Source of the DNA: an uncultured Oscillospiraceae bacterium
GTDB lineage: Bacteria > Bacillota > Clostridia > Oscillospirales > Oscillospiraceae
Direction of reading: 5' to 3'
NCBI GenBank assembly: GCA_934622035.1
Contig: CAKTVG010000026.1
Location: forward strand, 1 to 33,421
DNA length: 33,421 nucleotides
The position numbers and the translations under genes are program-made. Positions 26,885-33,421 of the stretch are shown piece by piece. Within the stretch, counting starts at the first letter, position 1. Every line of letters starts with the position of its first letter. Under the pieces are notes generated by a model. That model saw only the letters and a program-made list of their open reading frames with translations, did no database searches and was not told the DNA's origin.

Positions 26885-26913
26885 AGTATATCCCACCTCT
26901 GCCTTTTTTGCAA
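26885..26913 (-). promoter_or_regulatory. Promoter of the TIGR00300 gene
   Basis: Minus-strand -35 TTGCAA (26908-26913), 17 nt, -10 TATACT (26885-26890), in the 75-nt divergent gap. I see no equally good promoter for the plus-strand gene. Confidence 0.7.
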
Positions 26914-26931
26914 GCATTCGGGAGGAAAACC

Positions 26932-29520
26932 ATGAATTTTCAGCACCTTGTCGCCGGAATCTTTGCTCAGGTCGATGCCGGAAAAACCACGCTCTCCGAG
27001 GCGCTGCTCTACAGCGGCGGCCAGCTCAGAAAGCTCGGCCGCGTTGACCACGGCGACGCCTTTCTCGACCATTTTTCGCTGGAACGCGTCCGCGGCATCA
27101 CCATTTTCTCCAAGCAGGCGCGTTTCCCGTTGGGGCAGGCCGCCGTCACGCTGCTCGACACGCCCGGCCATGTGGATTTTTCTCCGGAGGCTGAACGGGC
27201 GATGCAGGTGCTGGATTACGCCATTCTGGTCATCAGCGGAACGGACGGCGTGCAGGCGCACACACAGACGCTCTGGCGGCTGCTGCGTCGTTATGGCATT
27301 CCGACCTTTCTCTTTTTCAACAAGATGGATCTCCCCGGCGCGGACCGCACGGCGCTTTTGCAGCAGGCGGCGCGGCTGTTGAGCGACCGCTGTCTGGCGC
27401 CGGACGACCTGGAGGCCATCGCACTGTGCGATGAAGCAATTCTGTCCGAATACCTTGAAAACGGAACCGTCGCCGACGCCACGATCGCGCAGCTCGTGCA
27501 GCAGCAGGCACTGTTCCCCTGCTATTTTGGCTCGGCGCTGCGCATGCAGGGCGTCACGGAATTCCTGGACGGCCTGCGGCGCTTCACGCGCTGCCCGCAG
27601 TACCCACCCGAATTTGCTGCCAGAGTCTATAAAATCTCGCGCGACACGCAGGGAAACCGCCTGACCTGGCTCAAGGTGACGGGCGGAAGCCTTCGCGTGC
27701 GCGCCACGCTGCGCTATACGCCCCGCGGCGGCGAGCCGCTGGAGGAGAAGGTCACGCAGCTGCGGCAATATTCCGGCGCGAGCTTCCAAGCGGCGGAGGA
27801 AATTCCGGCGGGCGAGGTCTGTGCCGTGCTCGGCCTGAGCGGACTGTGCGCAGGCGATGTGCTTGGTGCAGAGCCGGAGCGGCTGCGGCCGCTTCTGACG
27901 CCGGTCATGACCTACCGGCTCAATCTGCCGCCGGAGTGCGACGTGCGCACGGCTCTGGGCAAGCTGTGCCAGCTCGAAGAGGAGGAACCGCAGCTTCACA
28001 TTGCATGGAACGAGCAGCTCCGCGAGGTGCAGCTCCAGCTTATGGGCGAGGTGCAGCTGGAAATCGTGCGCAGCCTGATCGCCGAGCGCTTCGGCTGGGA
28101 GGTCACGATCGACTCCGGCCGCATTTCCTACCGCGAGACCATTGCCGCGCCGGTCGAGGGCGTCGGTCATTTTGAGCCGCTGCGGCACTATGCCGAGGTG
28201 CATTTACTCCTTGAACCGCTGCCGCGCGGCAGTGGTCTGATCTTCTCCAGCATATGCAGCGAGGACGTCCTGGACCGCAACTGGCAGCGCCTGATTCTGA
28301 CGCATTTGAAGGAAAAGACGCACCGCGGTGTCCTGACCGGTGCGCCGATCACGGATATGAAGCTCACACTGGCCGCGGGACGCGCCCACTTGAAGCACAC
28401 CGAGGGCGGCGATTTCCGGCAGGCGACCTACCGCGCCGTCCGGCAGGGACTGATGCAGGCACAGAGCGTTCTGCTCGAGCCGTATTACCGTTTCACGCTG
28501 ACGGTTCCGCCCGAGCAGCTTGGCCGTGCGATCAACGACGTCCGCGCCATGTCCGGCACATTTTCCTCCCCGGTGGAAGCGCCGGACGGCATGTGCCTGA
28601 CCGGCAGCGCCCCGGTCTCGGAAATGCAGGGCTACGCCTCGCAGGTCGCAGCCTATACCCGCGGCAAGGGCCGCCTCGGCTGCATCGTCGAGGGCTACGC
28701 CCCCTGCCACAACGCGCCGGAGGTCATTGCGGCGGCAAGCTACGACCCGCGTGCCGATCTGGAAAACACACCGGACTCCGTTTTCTGTGCCCACGGGGCG
28801 GGCTTCTCCGTCGCCTGGGACAAGGTGCCGGAATACATGCACTTGGAGAGCGTCCTGAAGGCACGCGAGCCGGTGGAGGTTGTCCAGCCGAAGCTGCGCC
28901 CGCGCAACCTCGATCTGGATGAAAAGGAGCTGCAAAAAATCATCGAACGGGAGTTCGGCCCGCAGAAAACCACGCTCTATCGCCCCATCCCGGCGGCAAA
29001 AAGCGAGGAAATCTCTCTGCCGCCGCGCAAGCAGGAGTACCTGATCGTTGATGGCTACAACATCATTTTTGCCTGGGACGGCCTGCGTGAGCAGGCGCAG
29101 ACGGATCTGACCGGCGCGCGCGAACGCCTTCTGGATCTGCTGAGCAACTACTGCGGCTACCACCCCTGCGAGCTCGTGGTCGTGTTCGACAGCTATCGCG
29201 TCAAGAGCGGCACCGGCTCCCGCGCAAAAGAACGCAATCTGCGCGTGGTCTACACGGCCGAGGGCGAGACGGCCGACCAGTACATCGAGGCGCTGACGGG
29301 AAAAATCGGCAAGAATTATGCCGTCCGCGTTGCAACCTCCGACGGTCTGATCCAGCTTTCGGCACTGCGCAGCGGCGTTCTGCGCATGTCTGCCTCAGAG
29401 CTGCTGTCCGAGGTGGAGCGCGTCAACGAAAAAATCGCGCAGGTCATCCGCCAGCTGCACGAGGAATCCCGCCGCGCCGCCATTCGGAATAACCCGCTGC
29501 GTGATATTCCGAAGCCATAG
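26932..29520 (+). CDS. Tet(M)/EF-G-like GTPase fused to Rae1/YacP NYN endoribonuclease
   Basis: The 862-residue protein is two proteins in one. Residues 1 to about 650 are a translational GTPase: AQVDAGKTTLSEALLYSGG, RGITI (54-58), DTPGH (76-80), NKMD (130-133), then EF-G-like domains II-V, with domain IV containing GRAHLKHTEGGDFRQATYRA. A charged linker follows. From about 700 comes an NYN domain like B. subtilis Rae1/YacP: YLIVDGYNIIFAW, VVVFDSYRVKSG, ETADQYIEAL, VATSDG and SASELLSEVE. Acidic residues Asp707, Asp753, Asp782 and Asp804 fit the catalytic set. Rae1 cleaves mRNA in the ribosomal A site. The fusion suggests GTPase-directed A-site mRNA cleavage. The start at 26932 follows GGGAGG. 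It is unlikely to be a true tetracycline-resistance gene. Confidence 0.88.
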   Translation: MNFQHLVAGIFAQVDAGKTTLSEALLYSGGQLRKLGRVDHGDAFLDHFSLERVRGITIFSKQARFPLGQAAVTLLDTPGHVDFSPEAERAMQVLDYAILVISGTDGVQAHTQTLWRLLRRYGIPTFLFFNKMDLPGADRTALLQQAARLLSDRCLAPDDLEAIALCDEAILSEYLENGTVADATIAQLVQQQALFPCYFGSALRMQGVTEFLDGLRRFTRCPQYPPEFAARVYKISRDTQGNRLTWLKVTGGSLRVRATLRYTPRGGEPLEEKVTQLRQYSGASFQAAEEIPAGEVCAVLGLSGLCAGDVLGAEPERLRPLLTPVMTYRLNLPPECDVRTALGKLCQLEEEEPQLHIAWNEQLREVQLQLMGEVQLEIVRSLIAERFGWEVTIDSGRISYRETIAAPVEGVGHFEPLRHYAEVHLLLEPLPRGSGLIFSSICSEDVLDRNWQRLILTHLKEKTHRGVLTGAPITDMKLTLAAGRAHLKHTEGGDFRQATYRAVRQGLMQAQSVLLEPYYRFTLTVPPEQLGRAINDVRAMSGTFSSPVEAPDGMCLTGSAPVSEMQGYASQVAAYTRGKGRLGCIVEGYAPCHNAPEVIAAASYDPRADLENTPDSVFCAHGAGFSVAWDKVPEYMHLESVLKAREPVEVVQPKLRPRNLDLDEKELQKIIEREFGPQKTTLYRPIPAAKSEEISLPPRKQEYLIVDGYNIIFAWDGLREQAQTDLTGARERLLDLLSNYCGYHPCELVVVFDSYRVKSGTGSRAKERNLRVVYTAEGETADQYIEALTGKIGKNYAVRVATSDGLIQLSALRSGVLRMSASELLSEVERVNEKIAQVIRQLHEESRRAAIRNNPLRDIPKP

Positions 29521-29555
29521 CGGCCCGCGCGCCCCCTCCCCTGTTTTTTCTCTTT

Positions 29556-29588
29556 GCTGCCGCGCCCGGCAGGCGCGGCAGCTTTTTT
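29556..29588 (+). terminator. Terminator of the GTPase-NYN gene
   Basis: A perfect 11-bp stem GCTGCCGCGCC/GGCGCGGCAGC, loop CGGCA, then TTTTTT. Confidence 0.93.
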
Positions 29589-29608
29589 ACAAAAAACGAA
29601 AAAAGGGC

Positions 29609-29637
29609 TTGCAAAACAAGAAAAGCTGTGATAATAT
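29609..29637 (+). promoter_or_regulatory. tRNA-Pro promoter
   Basis: -35 TTGCAA (29609-29614), 17 nt, -10 TAATAT (29632-29637), about 18 nt before the tRNA. Confidence 0.75.
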
Positions 29638-29654
29638 AGTTGAGCAAAATGAAA

Positions 29655-29732
29655 TCCGGGTGTGGCGAAGTTTGGTATCGCGCTTGAATGGGGTTCAAGA
29701 GGCCGCTGGTTCGAATCCAGTCACTCGGACCA
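29655..29732 (+). tRNA. tRNA-Pro(GGG)
   Basis: A full cloverleaf: acceptor TCCGGGT/ACTCGGA (one G-T pair), anticodon stem CTTGA/TCAAG with loop ATGGGGT (anticodon GGG), T-arm CTGG-TTCGAAT-CCAG, and an encoded CCA at 29730-29732. A promoter lies before it and a strong terminator after it. The decayed island starts just downstream. Confidence 0.95.
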
Positions 29733-29740
29733 TAAAAGAA

Positions 29741-29775
29741 ACCTCTTTTGTCTACCAAGACAAGAGAGGTTTTTT
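29741..29775 (+). terminator. Terminator of tRNA-Pro
   Basis: A 13-bp stem ACCTCTTTTGTCT (29741-29753)/complement with one G-T pair (29758-29770), loop ACCA, then TTTTT. Confidence 0.9.
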
Positions 29776-29815
29776 CTTGCTTTCAGGGCAAAATACAGAG
29801 CAAATCATAGAAAAA

Positions 29816-29858
29816 CGGGCTTTGGAGCGGCGATCGGCTGTTACGGAGCCCGATTTTT
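29816..29858 (+). other. Terminator-like hairpin in gene-free stretch
   Basis: CGGGCT (29816-29821) and AGCCCG (29847-29852) flank 25 nt and are followed by ATTTTTTG. The long loop makes it weak. The surrounding 29776-30011 holds no gene I can support, only this and the tRNA fragment at 29941. Confidence 0.35.
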
Positions 29859-29940
29859 TGCTTTCAGCGGCAGAAACAGGTCGAAAACGCCGGTGTACAC
29901 ATAGAATTTCTTTGCTTTGCAAGCAACTACTAAATGTGTT

Positions 29941-29965
29941 TAGGAGATAGGACTTGAACCTGATG
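29941..29965 (-). other. tRNA 3'-end fragment (possible att scar)
   Basis: On the minus strand the sequence reads CAGGTTCAAGTCCTATCTCC, a tRNA T-arm with T-loop TTCAAGT and the start of a 3' acceptor strand. No D-arm or anticodon arm is found next to it. Such lone 3' ends are typical of integration attachment sites. It lies at the edge of the mosaic island. Confidence 0.45.
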
Positions 29966-30011
29966 TTTGCGAAAAATCCAGTTCAGGTAATGATATAATT
30001 ACGCGGAAGCC

Positions 30012-30039
30012 TTGAAAAATCGGAAGTTTGTGTTATACT
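30012..30039 (+). promoter_or_regulatory. Promoter of the truncated regulator
   Basis: -35 TTGAAA (30012-30017), 16 nt, -10 TATACT (30034-30039), about 40 nt before an AGGAGG-preceded ATG. Confidence 0.6.
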
Positions 30040-30080
30040 TAATCAGTATTATTGTACCCATTTCAAAGAGGAGGCACAGC

Positions 30081-30308
30081 ATGGCTGCCAATATGCAAAA
30101 GATTAAGTTGCTGAAGCTTTATGAACCACTGCGTAAAGAGACGGATGAAGCACATCCCATCTCCCGCGTCGAGCTCTGCAGACGGCTGAATGAGATGGGC
30201 ATTTCCAGTAATGTCAGGACGCTGAGTTTGGAAAACTTGTACCATAAGCGATTTAGGAACGGTTGTGGGCGGTGCGACACCTTCAACGAAAAAAGAGGAG
30301 AACTATGA
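30081..30308 (+). pseudogene. Truncated HTH/WYL-type regulator fused out of frame to hsdS
   Basis: The frame starts at ATG 30081 with AGGAGG and encodes about 47 residues resembling the N-terminal HTH of WYL-domain regulators (QKIKLLKLYEPLRKETDE, LCRRLNEMGISS). After VRTL at about 30222 similarity stops and the frame continues through hsdS DNA in the wrong phase to 30308. The rest of the HTH and any WYL domain are gone. Promoter and ribosome site are intact, so a 75-residue chimeric peptide could still be made. Confidence 0.6.
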
Positions 30309-30850
30309 CGGCGGTACAGTTTTATGGATCACTCCAAAGGATTTAGCGGGCTTTTCTGGTCGCTTTATCTCTCGCGGCGAAAGAAATATCACGGAGCAGG
30401 GACAGAAAAGTTGCTCCACCCAGCTTATGCCTGCGCATACAGTACTGTTTTCATCAAGAGCCCCCATCGGCTTATATCGCTATTGCCGAACGAGAGGTTT
30501 GTACCAATCAAGGATTTAAGAGCGTTGTTCCCAATGAAAATACAGATTATATGTTTCTGTATTACTTGTTGAAGTACAACAAGGAAAAAATCGAAAATCT
30601 CGGCAGTGGTACGACTTTTAAAGAGGTTTCAGGCAGTACGATGCGAGGAGTCGAAGTATCCGTTCCCGAAAAAATTGAGGAACAACATCGAATTGCCTCT
30701 GTGCTCTCTGCATTGGACGATAAAATTGAAGAGAACACCGTGATAAACGAGAATTTACTTCAGCAGGCAATCGCTCTGTATGAACATCTTCTCCAAGATG
30801 CCGAGTGGCCAACAGCTACAATTCTTGATGTAGCGGAGAAAGTAGCTATG
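30226..30850 (+). pseudogene. Type I restriction specificity subunit (hsdS) fragment, frameshifted
   Basis: From 30226 one frame reads TISDLGTVVGGATPSTKKE, then LWITPKDLAGFSGRFISRG and VLFSSRAPIG. At about 30472 one extra T (GGCTTAT instead of GGCTAT) moves it to the next frame, which continues AIAEREVCTNQGFKSVVPNE, GSGTTFKEVSGS, EEQHRIASVLSALDDKIEEN. This is one target-recognition domain plus the central conserved helix of HsdS. It stops where the second recognition domain would begin (LDVAEKVAM). No hsdM or hsdR is in view. Confidence 0.82.
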
Positions 30851-30942
30851 ACGATGAAATCGTCTCGGCATTCACAGAATACGGTCAGGCGCAGGAGCAG
30901 ATAAAACGCCTTCAGCGGGGGCTGGCAGCTCTGCAGTCATGA
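30844..30942 (+). pseudogene. C-terminal fragment of an unidentified protein
   Basis: A frame different from hsdS reads DDEIVSAFTEYGQAQEQIKR and ends GLAALQS before TGA 30940-30942. It has good coding character and helical composition, but no start of its own. It looks like the tail of a gene whose body was replaced by hsdS. I do not recognise the family. Confidence 0.4.
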
Positions 30943-30956
30943 TATAGGAGGAAGCC

Positions 30957-32780
30957 ATGGCAATCAACATTGCACCGAAGTCGTTGGATACGGATTTGAG
31001 CGAGCTGATGCGTGACGTTGCATCCGGAAAAGCGCAGCTCCCGGAATTTCAACGTAGCTGGACTTGGGACGATAACCGCATTATCGGCATACTGGCTAGT
31101 CTGTCGCAGGGCTATCCGATGGGTGCTATCATGCGCCTGACATACGGAAATGAGAACGTGAAGTTCAAATACAGAACGATCGAGGGTGTTACCGTACACG
31201 GTGTCGTGCCCGATTATCTCGTGCTCGACGGCCAGCAGCGCCTCACCTCCATGTTCTGCGCCACGTGCTGCAAAGATCCGGTTAATACGACAACGGAAAA
31301 GGGCAAAAACATCAAACGGTACTATTACCTCGATATCAATAAGTGCCTCGATGACGGCGAAGACCGCGAGGATGCCGTGTTTTCCGTTCCGGCAGACCGA
31401 AAGATAAAAACGAATTTTGACAGGGACGTCATTCTTGATCTGTCCACCAGAGAGCTGGAGTACGAGCACGAAATGTTCCCGCTGAACATCGTATTCGACA
31501 GCAGTATACGCGAAGACTGGGCTGATGGGTATAAAGAATACCATGGCTACAGCAGAGAGTTCATGGAAAAGTATAAGCGCTTCCGCGCAGACGTGCTCGA
31601 CACGATCACCGGATATAAGCTGCCCGTAATCACGCTCGGCAGAGAGACACCCAGAGAGGCCGTCTGCAAGGTGTTTGAAAACGTCAATACCGGCGGCGTT
31701 CCGCTGACAGTATTCGAGCTCGTTACAGCGACCTTCGCCACTTACGAATTTGACCTTCGCAAGGATTGGGAGGCCTGCCGAGATGTCATCTGGGGCAAGA
31801 ACGAACCGCTGAACACGGACGTTATGTACGGCGTGGATGAAACGGCGTTCCTGACGGCGGTCACGCTCTTCACCACCTACCACGCGGAGACGATGACGAC
31901 CTGCAAAAAGAAGGACGTCCTGTCACTTGCTTTTGAGGATTATCAGGCAAACAAAGCCGCGCTGCTTGAAGGCTACAAAATGGCACGTAAATTCTTGTTC
32001 AGCCAGTACGTTTTCAGAATGCGCAACCTGCCTTATACCACACAACTTATCCCACTGGCTGCTATCTGCGCGGAGATCGGAAGATCCGCATTCAATCAGC
32101 CGCAGACGCAGAACATTTTGAGCCGGTGGTTCTGGTGCGGTATCATGGGAGAGATGTACGGCGGCGCGAATGAAACGCGCTATGCCAATGATATGGAAGA
32201 CGTGGTCGCCGCGATCCGTGGCAACGAAAGCCAGAATCGAACCATCAACGCAGCATACTTCTCTGCAACCCGCTTGATCTCGCTACAAACGCGAAACAGC
32301 GCAGCGTATAAGGGCATCATGGCGCTCGTATACAGAGGCCGCTGCCACGATTTCGTACAGGGCACCACGATCGACATCGTTAAGAGCATGGACGAAGCGC
32401 CGGACATCCACCACATTTTCCCAGAGGCCTACTGCGTCAAGATGGGCTATAAAAAGGAAAAGTGGAATTCCATCGTAAACAAAACTCCGCTCCTGCCTGA
32501 ATCGAACCGGCAGATCGGCGGTGAAGCGCCGAGCGTGTACAGCAAGCGTGTTATGCGTAAGGCAGAGATCGACGAAGCAGCATGGAGATCACGCGTTGAA
32601 TCCCACCTTGTGGATTACGACCCCTTTATCACTGATGATTTTGACGGGTACTTCATTGCACGCGCCAAATCCATAATGAAGGTGATCGAAGCTGCGATGG
32701 GAAAAAACATCGCCGATAAAGGATCAGAACAGACCATCAGCATTTATGGCGTTTCCTTGGAAGATCAAGCTGAGGCGTGA
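30957..32780 (+). CDS. GmrSD-like DUF262/DUF1524 restriction protein
   Basis: The 607-residue protein has an N-terminal DUF262 (ParB/Srx-like) domain with LPEFQRSWTWDDNRI (28-42) and DGQQRLTSMF (91-100), a helical middle, and a C-terminal HNH-like region: DIHHIFPEAYC (483-493), NKTPLLPE (508-515) and NRQIGG (517-522). This is the layout of GmrSD/type IV modification-dependent restriction enzymes, which use a nucleotide to cut phage DNA with modified bases; exact specificity is unknown. The frame is intact, with AGGAGG 5 nt before the ATG, while all neighbours are broken, suggesting it is retained by selection or recently acquired. No dedicated promoter is evident. Confidence 0.85.
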   Translation: MAINIAPKSLDTDLSELMRDVASGKAQLPEFQRSWTWDDNRIIGILASLSQGYPMGAIMRLTYGNENVKFKYRTIEGVTVHGVVPDYLVLDGQQRLTSMFCATCCKDPVNTTTEKGKNIKRYYYLDINKCLDDGEDREDAVFSVPADRKIKTNFDRDVILDLSTRELEYEHEMFPLNIVFDSSIREDWADGYKEYHGYSREFMEKYKRFRADVLDTITGYKLPVITLGRETPREAVCKVFENVNTGGVPLTVFELVTATFATYEFDLRKDWEACRDVIWGKNEPLNTDVMYGVDETAFLTAVTLFTTYHAETMTTCKKKDVLSLAFEDYQANKAALLEGYKMARKFLFSQYVFRMRNLPYTTQLIPLAAICAEIGRSAFNQPQTQNILSRWFWCGIMGEMYGGANETRYANDMEDVVAAIRGNESQNRTINAAYFSATRLISLQTRNSAAYKGIMALVYRGRCHDFVQGTTIDIVKSMDEAPDIHHIFPEAYCVKMGYKKEKWNSIVNKTPLLPESNRQIGGEAPSVYSKRVMRKAEIDEAAWRSRVESHLVDYDPFITDDFDGYFIARAKSIMKVIEAAMGKNIADKGSEQTISIYGVSLEDQAEA

Positions 32781-32870
32781 TTATGGATAAGTGCGACTCA
32801 GAGCAGCACACCGCTGCTCAGACAGCCACAAACCCGATGGTTTAGCTAATGCCAGCAAGAACCTAAAAGG

Positions 32871-32904
32871 CCCTCGTACCCCACAGGTGCGAGGGATTTC
32901 TTTT
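32871..32904 (+). terminator. Terminator after the GmrSD-like gene
   Basis: A 10-bp stem CCCTCGTACC/GGTGCGAGGG (one wobble), loop CCACA, followed by ATTTCTTTT. The 90 nt between the CDS stop and this hairpin hold only a 20-codon frame with no support. Confidence 0.8.
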
Positions 32905-32955
32905 CACAAAGGCGTGTAACGAAATCATTACTTCAAAGCTGCAAACCGGGAATTT

Positions 32956-33015
32956 TGTCTCAAACTCCTTGACGCATTCTACCGTCGTGAGTATAATTTA
33001 GTTGTAAATGAGACA
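32956..33015 (+). promoter_or_regulatory. Promoter of the lexA-like gene with flanking inverted repeats
   Basis: -35 TTGACG (32969-32974), 17 nt, perfect -10 TATAAT (32992-32997). TGTCTCA (32956-32962) and its reverse complement TGAGACA (33009-33015) flank the promoter symmetrically, suggesting two half-operators for the downstream repressor. Operator function is inference. Confidence 0.65.
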
Positions 33016-33041
33016 CAGGTTTCATTTAGGGGGAATTTCGC

Positions 33042-33321
33042 ATGAGAAGCAAAGATAAGACCCTGATGGCGGCTATCGAGAAGTTCGTGAATGACTACAC
33101 AGACAGCACCGGTATCTCGCCCACTATGCAGGAAGTAGCAGATGGGGGTCGGATCGTCAAAGGCCACGGTGCAGCGCTACATCGCTCAGCTGTGTGAAGA
33201 TGGCATTCTTGACTACTCCGGTTACCGCACGATGACCTCTACGAAAACGAAGGCTGCAGCAATCCGAGTCCCCGTTCTCGGCACCATTGCCTGCGGCATT
33301 CCGAAATTTGCAGAGGAAAAC
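33042..33321 (+). pseudogene. LexA-like repressor, frameshifted and truncated
   Basis: ATG 33042 opens MRSKDKTLMAAIEKFVNDYT and continues ISPTMQEVADG, a LexA-type HTH. At a run of five G (33144-33148) the frame breaks. Dropping one G restores SSKATVQRYIAQLCEDGIL, then IRVPVLGTIACGIPKFAEEN, the LexA cleavage-site region (Cys-Gly here, where LexA has Ala-Gly). After 33321 the sequence switches to unrelated DNA, so the Ser/Lys protease domain is lost. As written only the damaged HTH can be made (stop near 33198). Confidence 0.78.
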
Positions 33322-33323
33322 AA

Positions 33324-33421
33324 GGATTGTCCGGCTCCATTGAAGATAACGGTGATGAAGCGGTCAAAGCTGCAGAAGGAATGGCCGAGGACATCAACGG
33401 CGTCATGGGCGACCTCGCCCA
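33324..33421 (+). pseudogene. Phage-like fragment (tape-measure type?), runs off window
   Basis: A frame beginning GLSGSIEDNGDEAVKAAEGM and continuing AEDINGVMGDLA stays open to the window end. Its alanine/aspartate-rich helical pattern resembles phage tail tape-measure proteins. It has no start codon or ribosome site and is fused to the lexA-like fragment. The family call is weak because only 32 residues are visible. Confidence 0.35.

Noticed and set aside
26857..28203. N-terminal extension of the TIGR00300 protein to 810 residues
   Set aside because: The extension is antisense to the GTPase-NYN gene; the ATG at 26856 has its own RBS and promoter and starts the conserved domain.
26932..29520. 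Tetracycline-resistance gene call
   Set aside because: The GTPase part is Tet(M)-like, but domain IV has an EF-G-like HLKHTEGGDFRQ loop rather than the Tet(M) tip, and the NYN fusion points to another role. Resistance cannot be excluded without a test.
32783..32845. 20-codon frame after the GmrSD-like gene
   Set aside because: No ribosome site, no recognisable sequence, ends well before the terminator.

Overview
The window looks like chromosomal DNA from a GC-rich, spore-forming gut Firmicute, most likely Oscillospiraceae (Clostridia). The grounds are the sporulation genes (spoIVB, gerW), a Gram-positive str operon starting with an L7Ae-like gene, an Rrf2-nifS-nifU operon, AGGAGG ribosome binding sites, TTG/GTG starts and sortase-type surface proteins. 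All family calls are from reading translations; no database search was run.

Layout. 1-450: minus-strand tRNA locus with a partial tRNA-Arg(CCT), two broken tRNAs and two strong promoters. 451-4955: overlapping plus-strand envelope operon (MurJ-type flippase, GT4 glycosyltransferase, DUF4330 protein, O-antigen ligase-like polymerase). 5210-8161: minus-strand spoIVB, then mscS with a membrane-anchored repeat protein. 8342-14493: a 1924-residue surface protein controlled by its own promoter and a cobalamin riboswitch; it carries two transcobalamin-type DUF4430 domains and an alpha/alpha-toroid domain, so it resembles a wall-anchored intrinsic factor. 14494-16035: an aspartokinase without ACT domains, divergent from a DUF2461 gene. 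16142-20958: str operon (L7Ae-like, rpsL, rpsG, fusA, tuf) on the minus strand with its own promoter; EF-Tu has an unusual insertion. 21069-25725: small Cys-rich protein, EamA transporter, Rrf2/IscR-like regulator with nifS-nifU, and a DUF2953-gerW pair. 25771-29520: a TIGR00300-type ornithine cyclodeaminase gene divergent from a Tet(M)/EF-G-like GTPase fused to a Rae1/YacP NYN endoribonuclease. 29655: tRNA-Pro(GGG).

From about 29780 the character changes: lower GC, a tRNA 3'-end fragment, a truncated regulator, a frameshifted hsdS, an intact GmrSD-like (DUF262 plus HNH) restriction gene, a frameshifted lexA-like repressor and a phage-like fragment running off the end. These are spliced together out of frame and read as a decayed mobile/defence island next to the tRNA-Pro locus.

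The strongest leads are the riboswitch-controlled transcobalamin-like surface protein and the ribosomal GTPase-A-site endonuclease fusion. Next are the EF-Tu insertion and the mosaic island around a surviving GmrSD-like gene.
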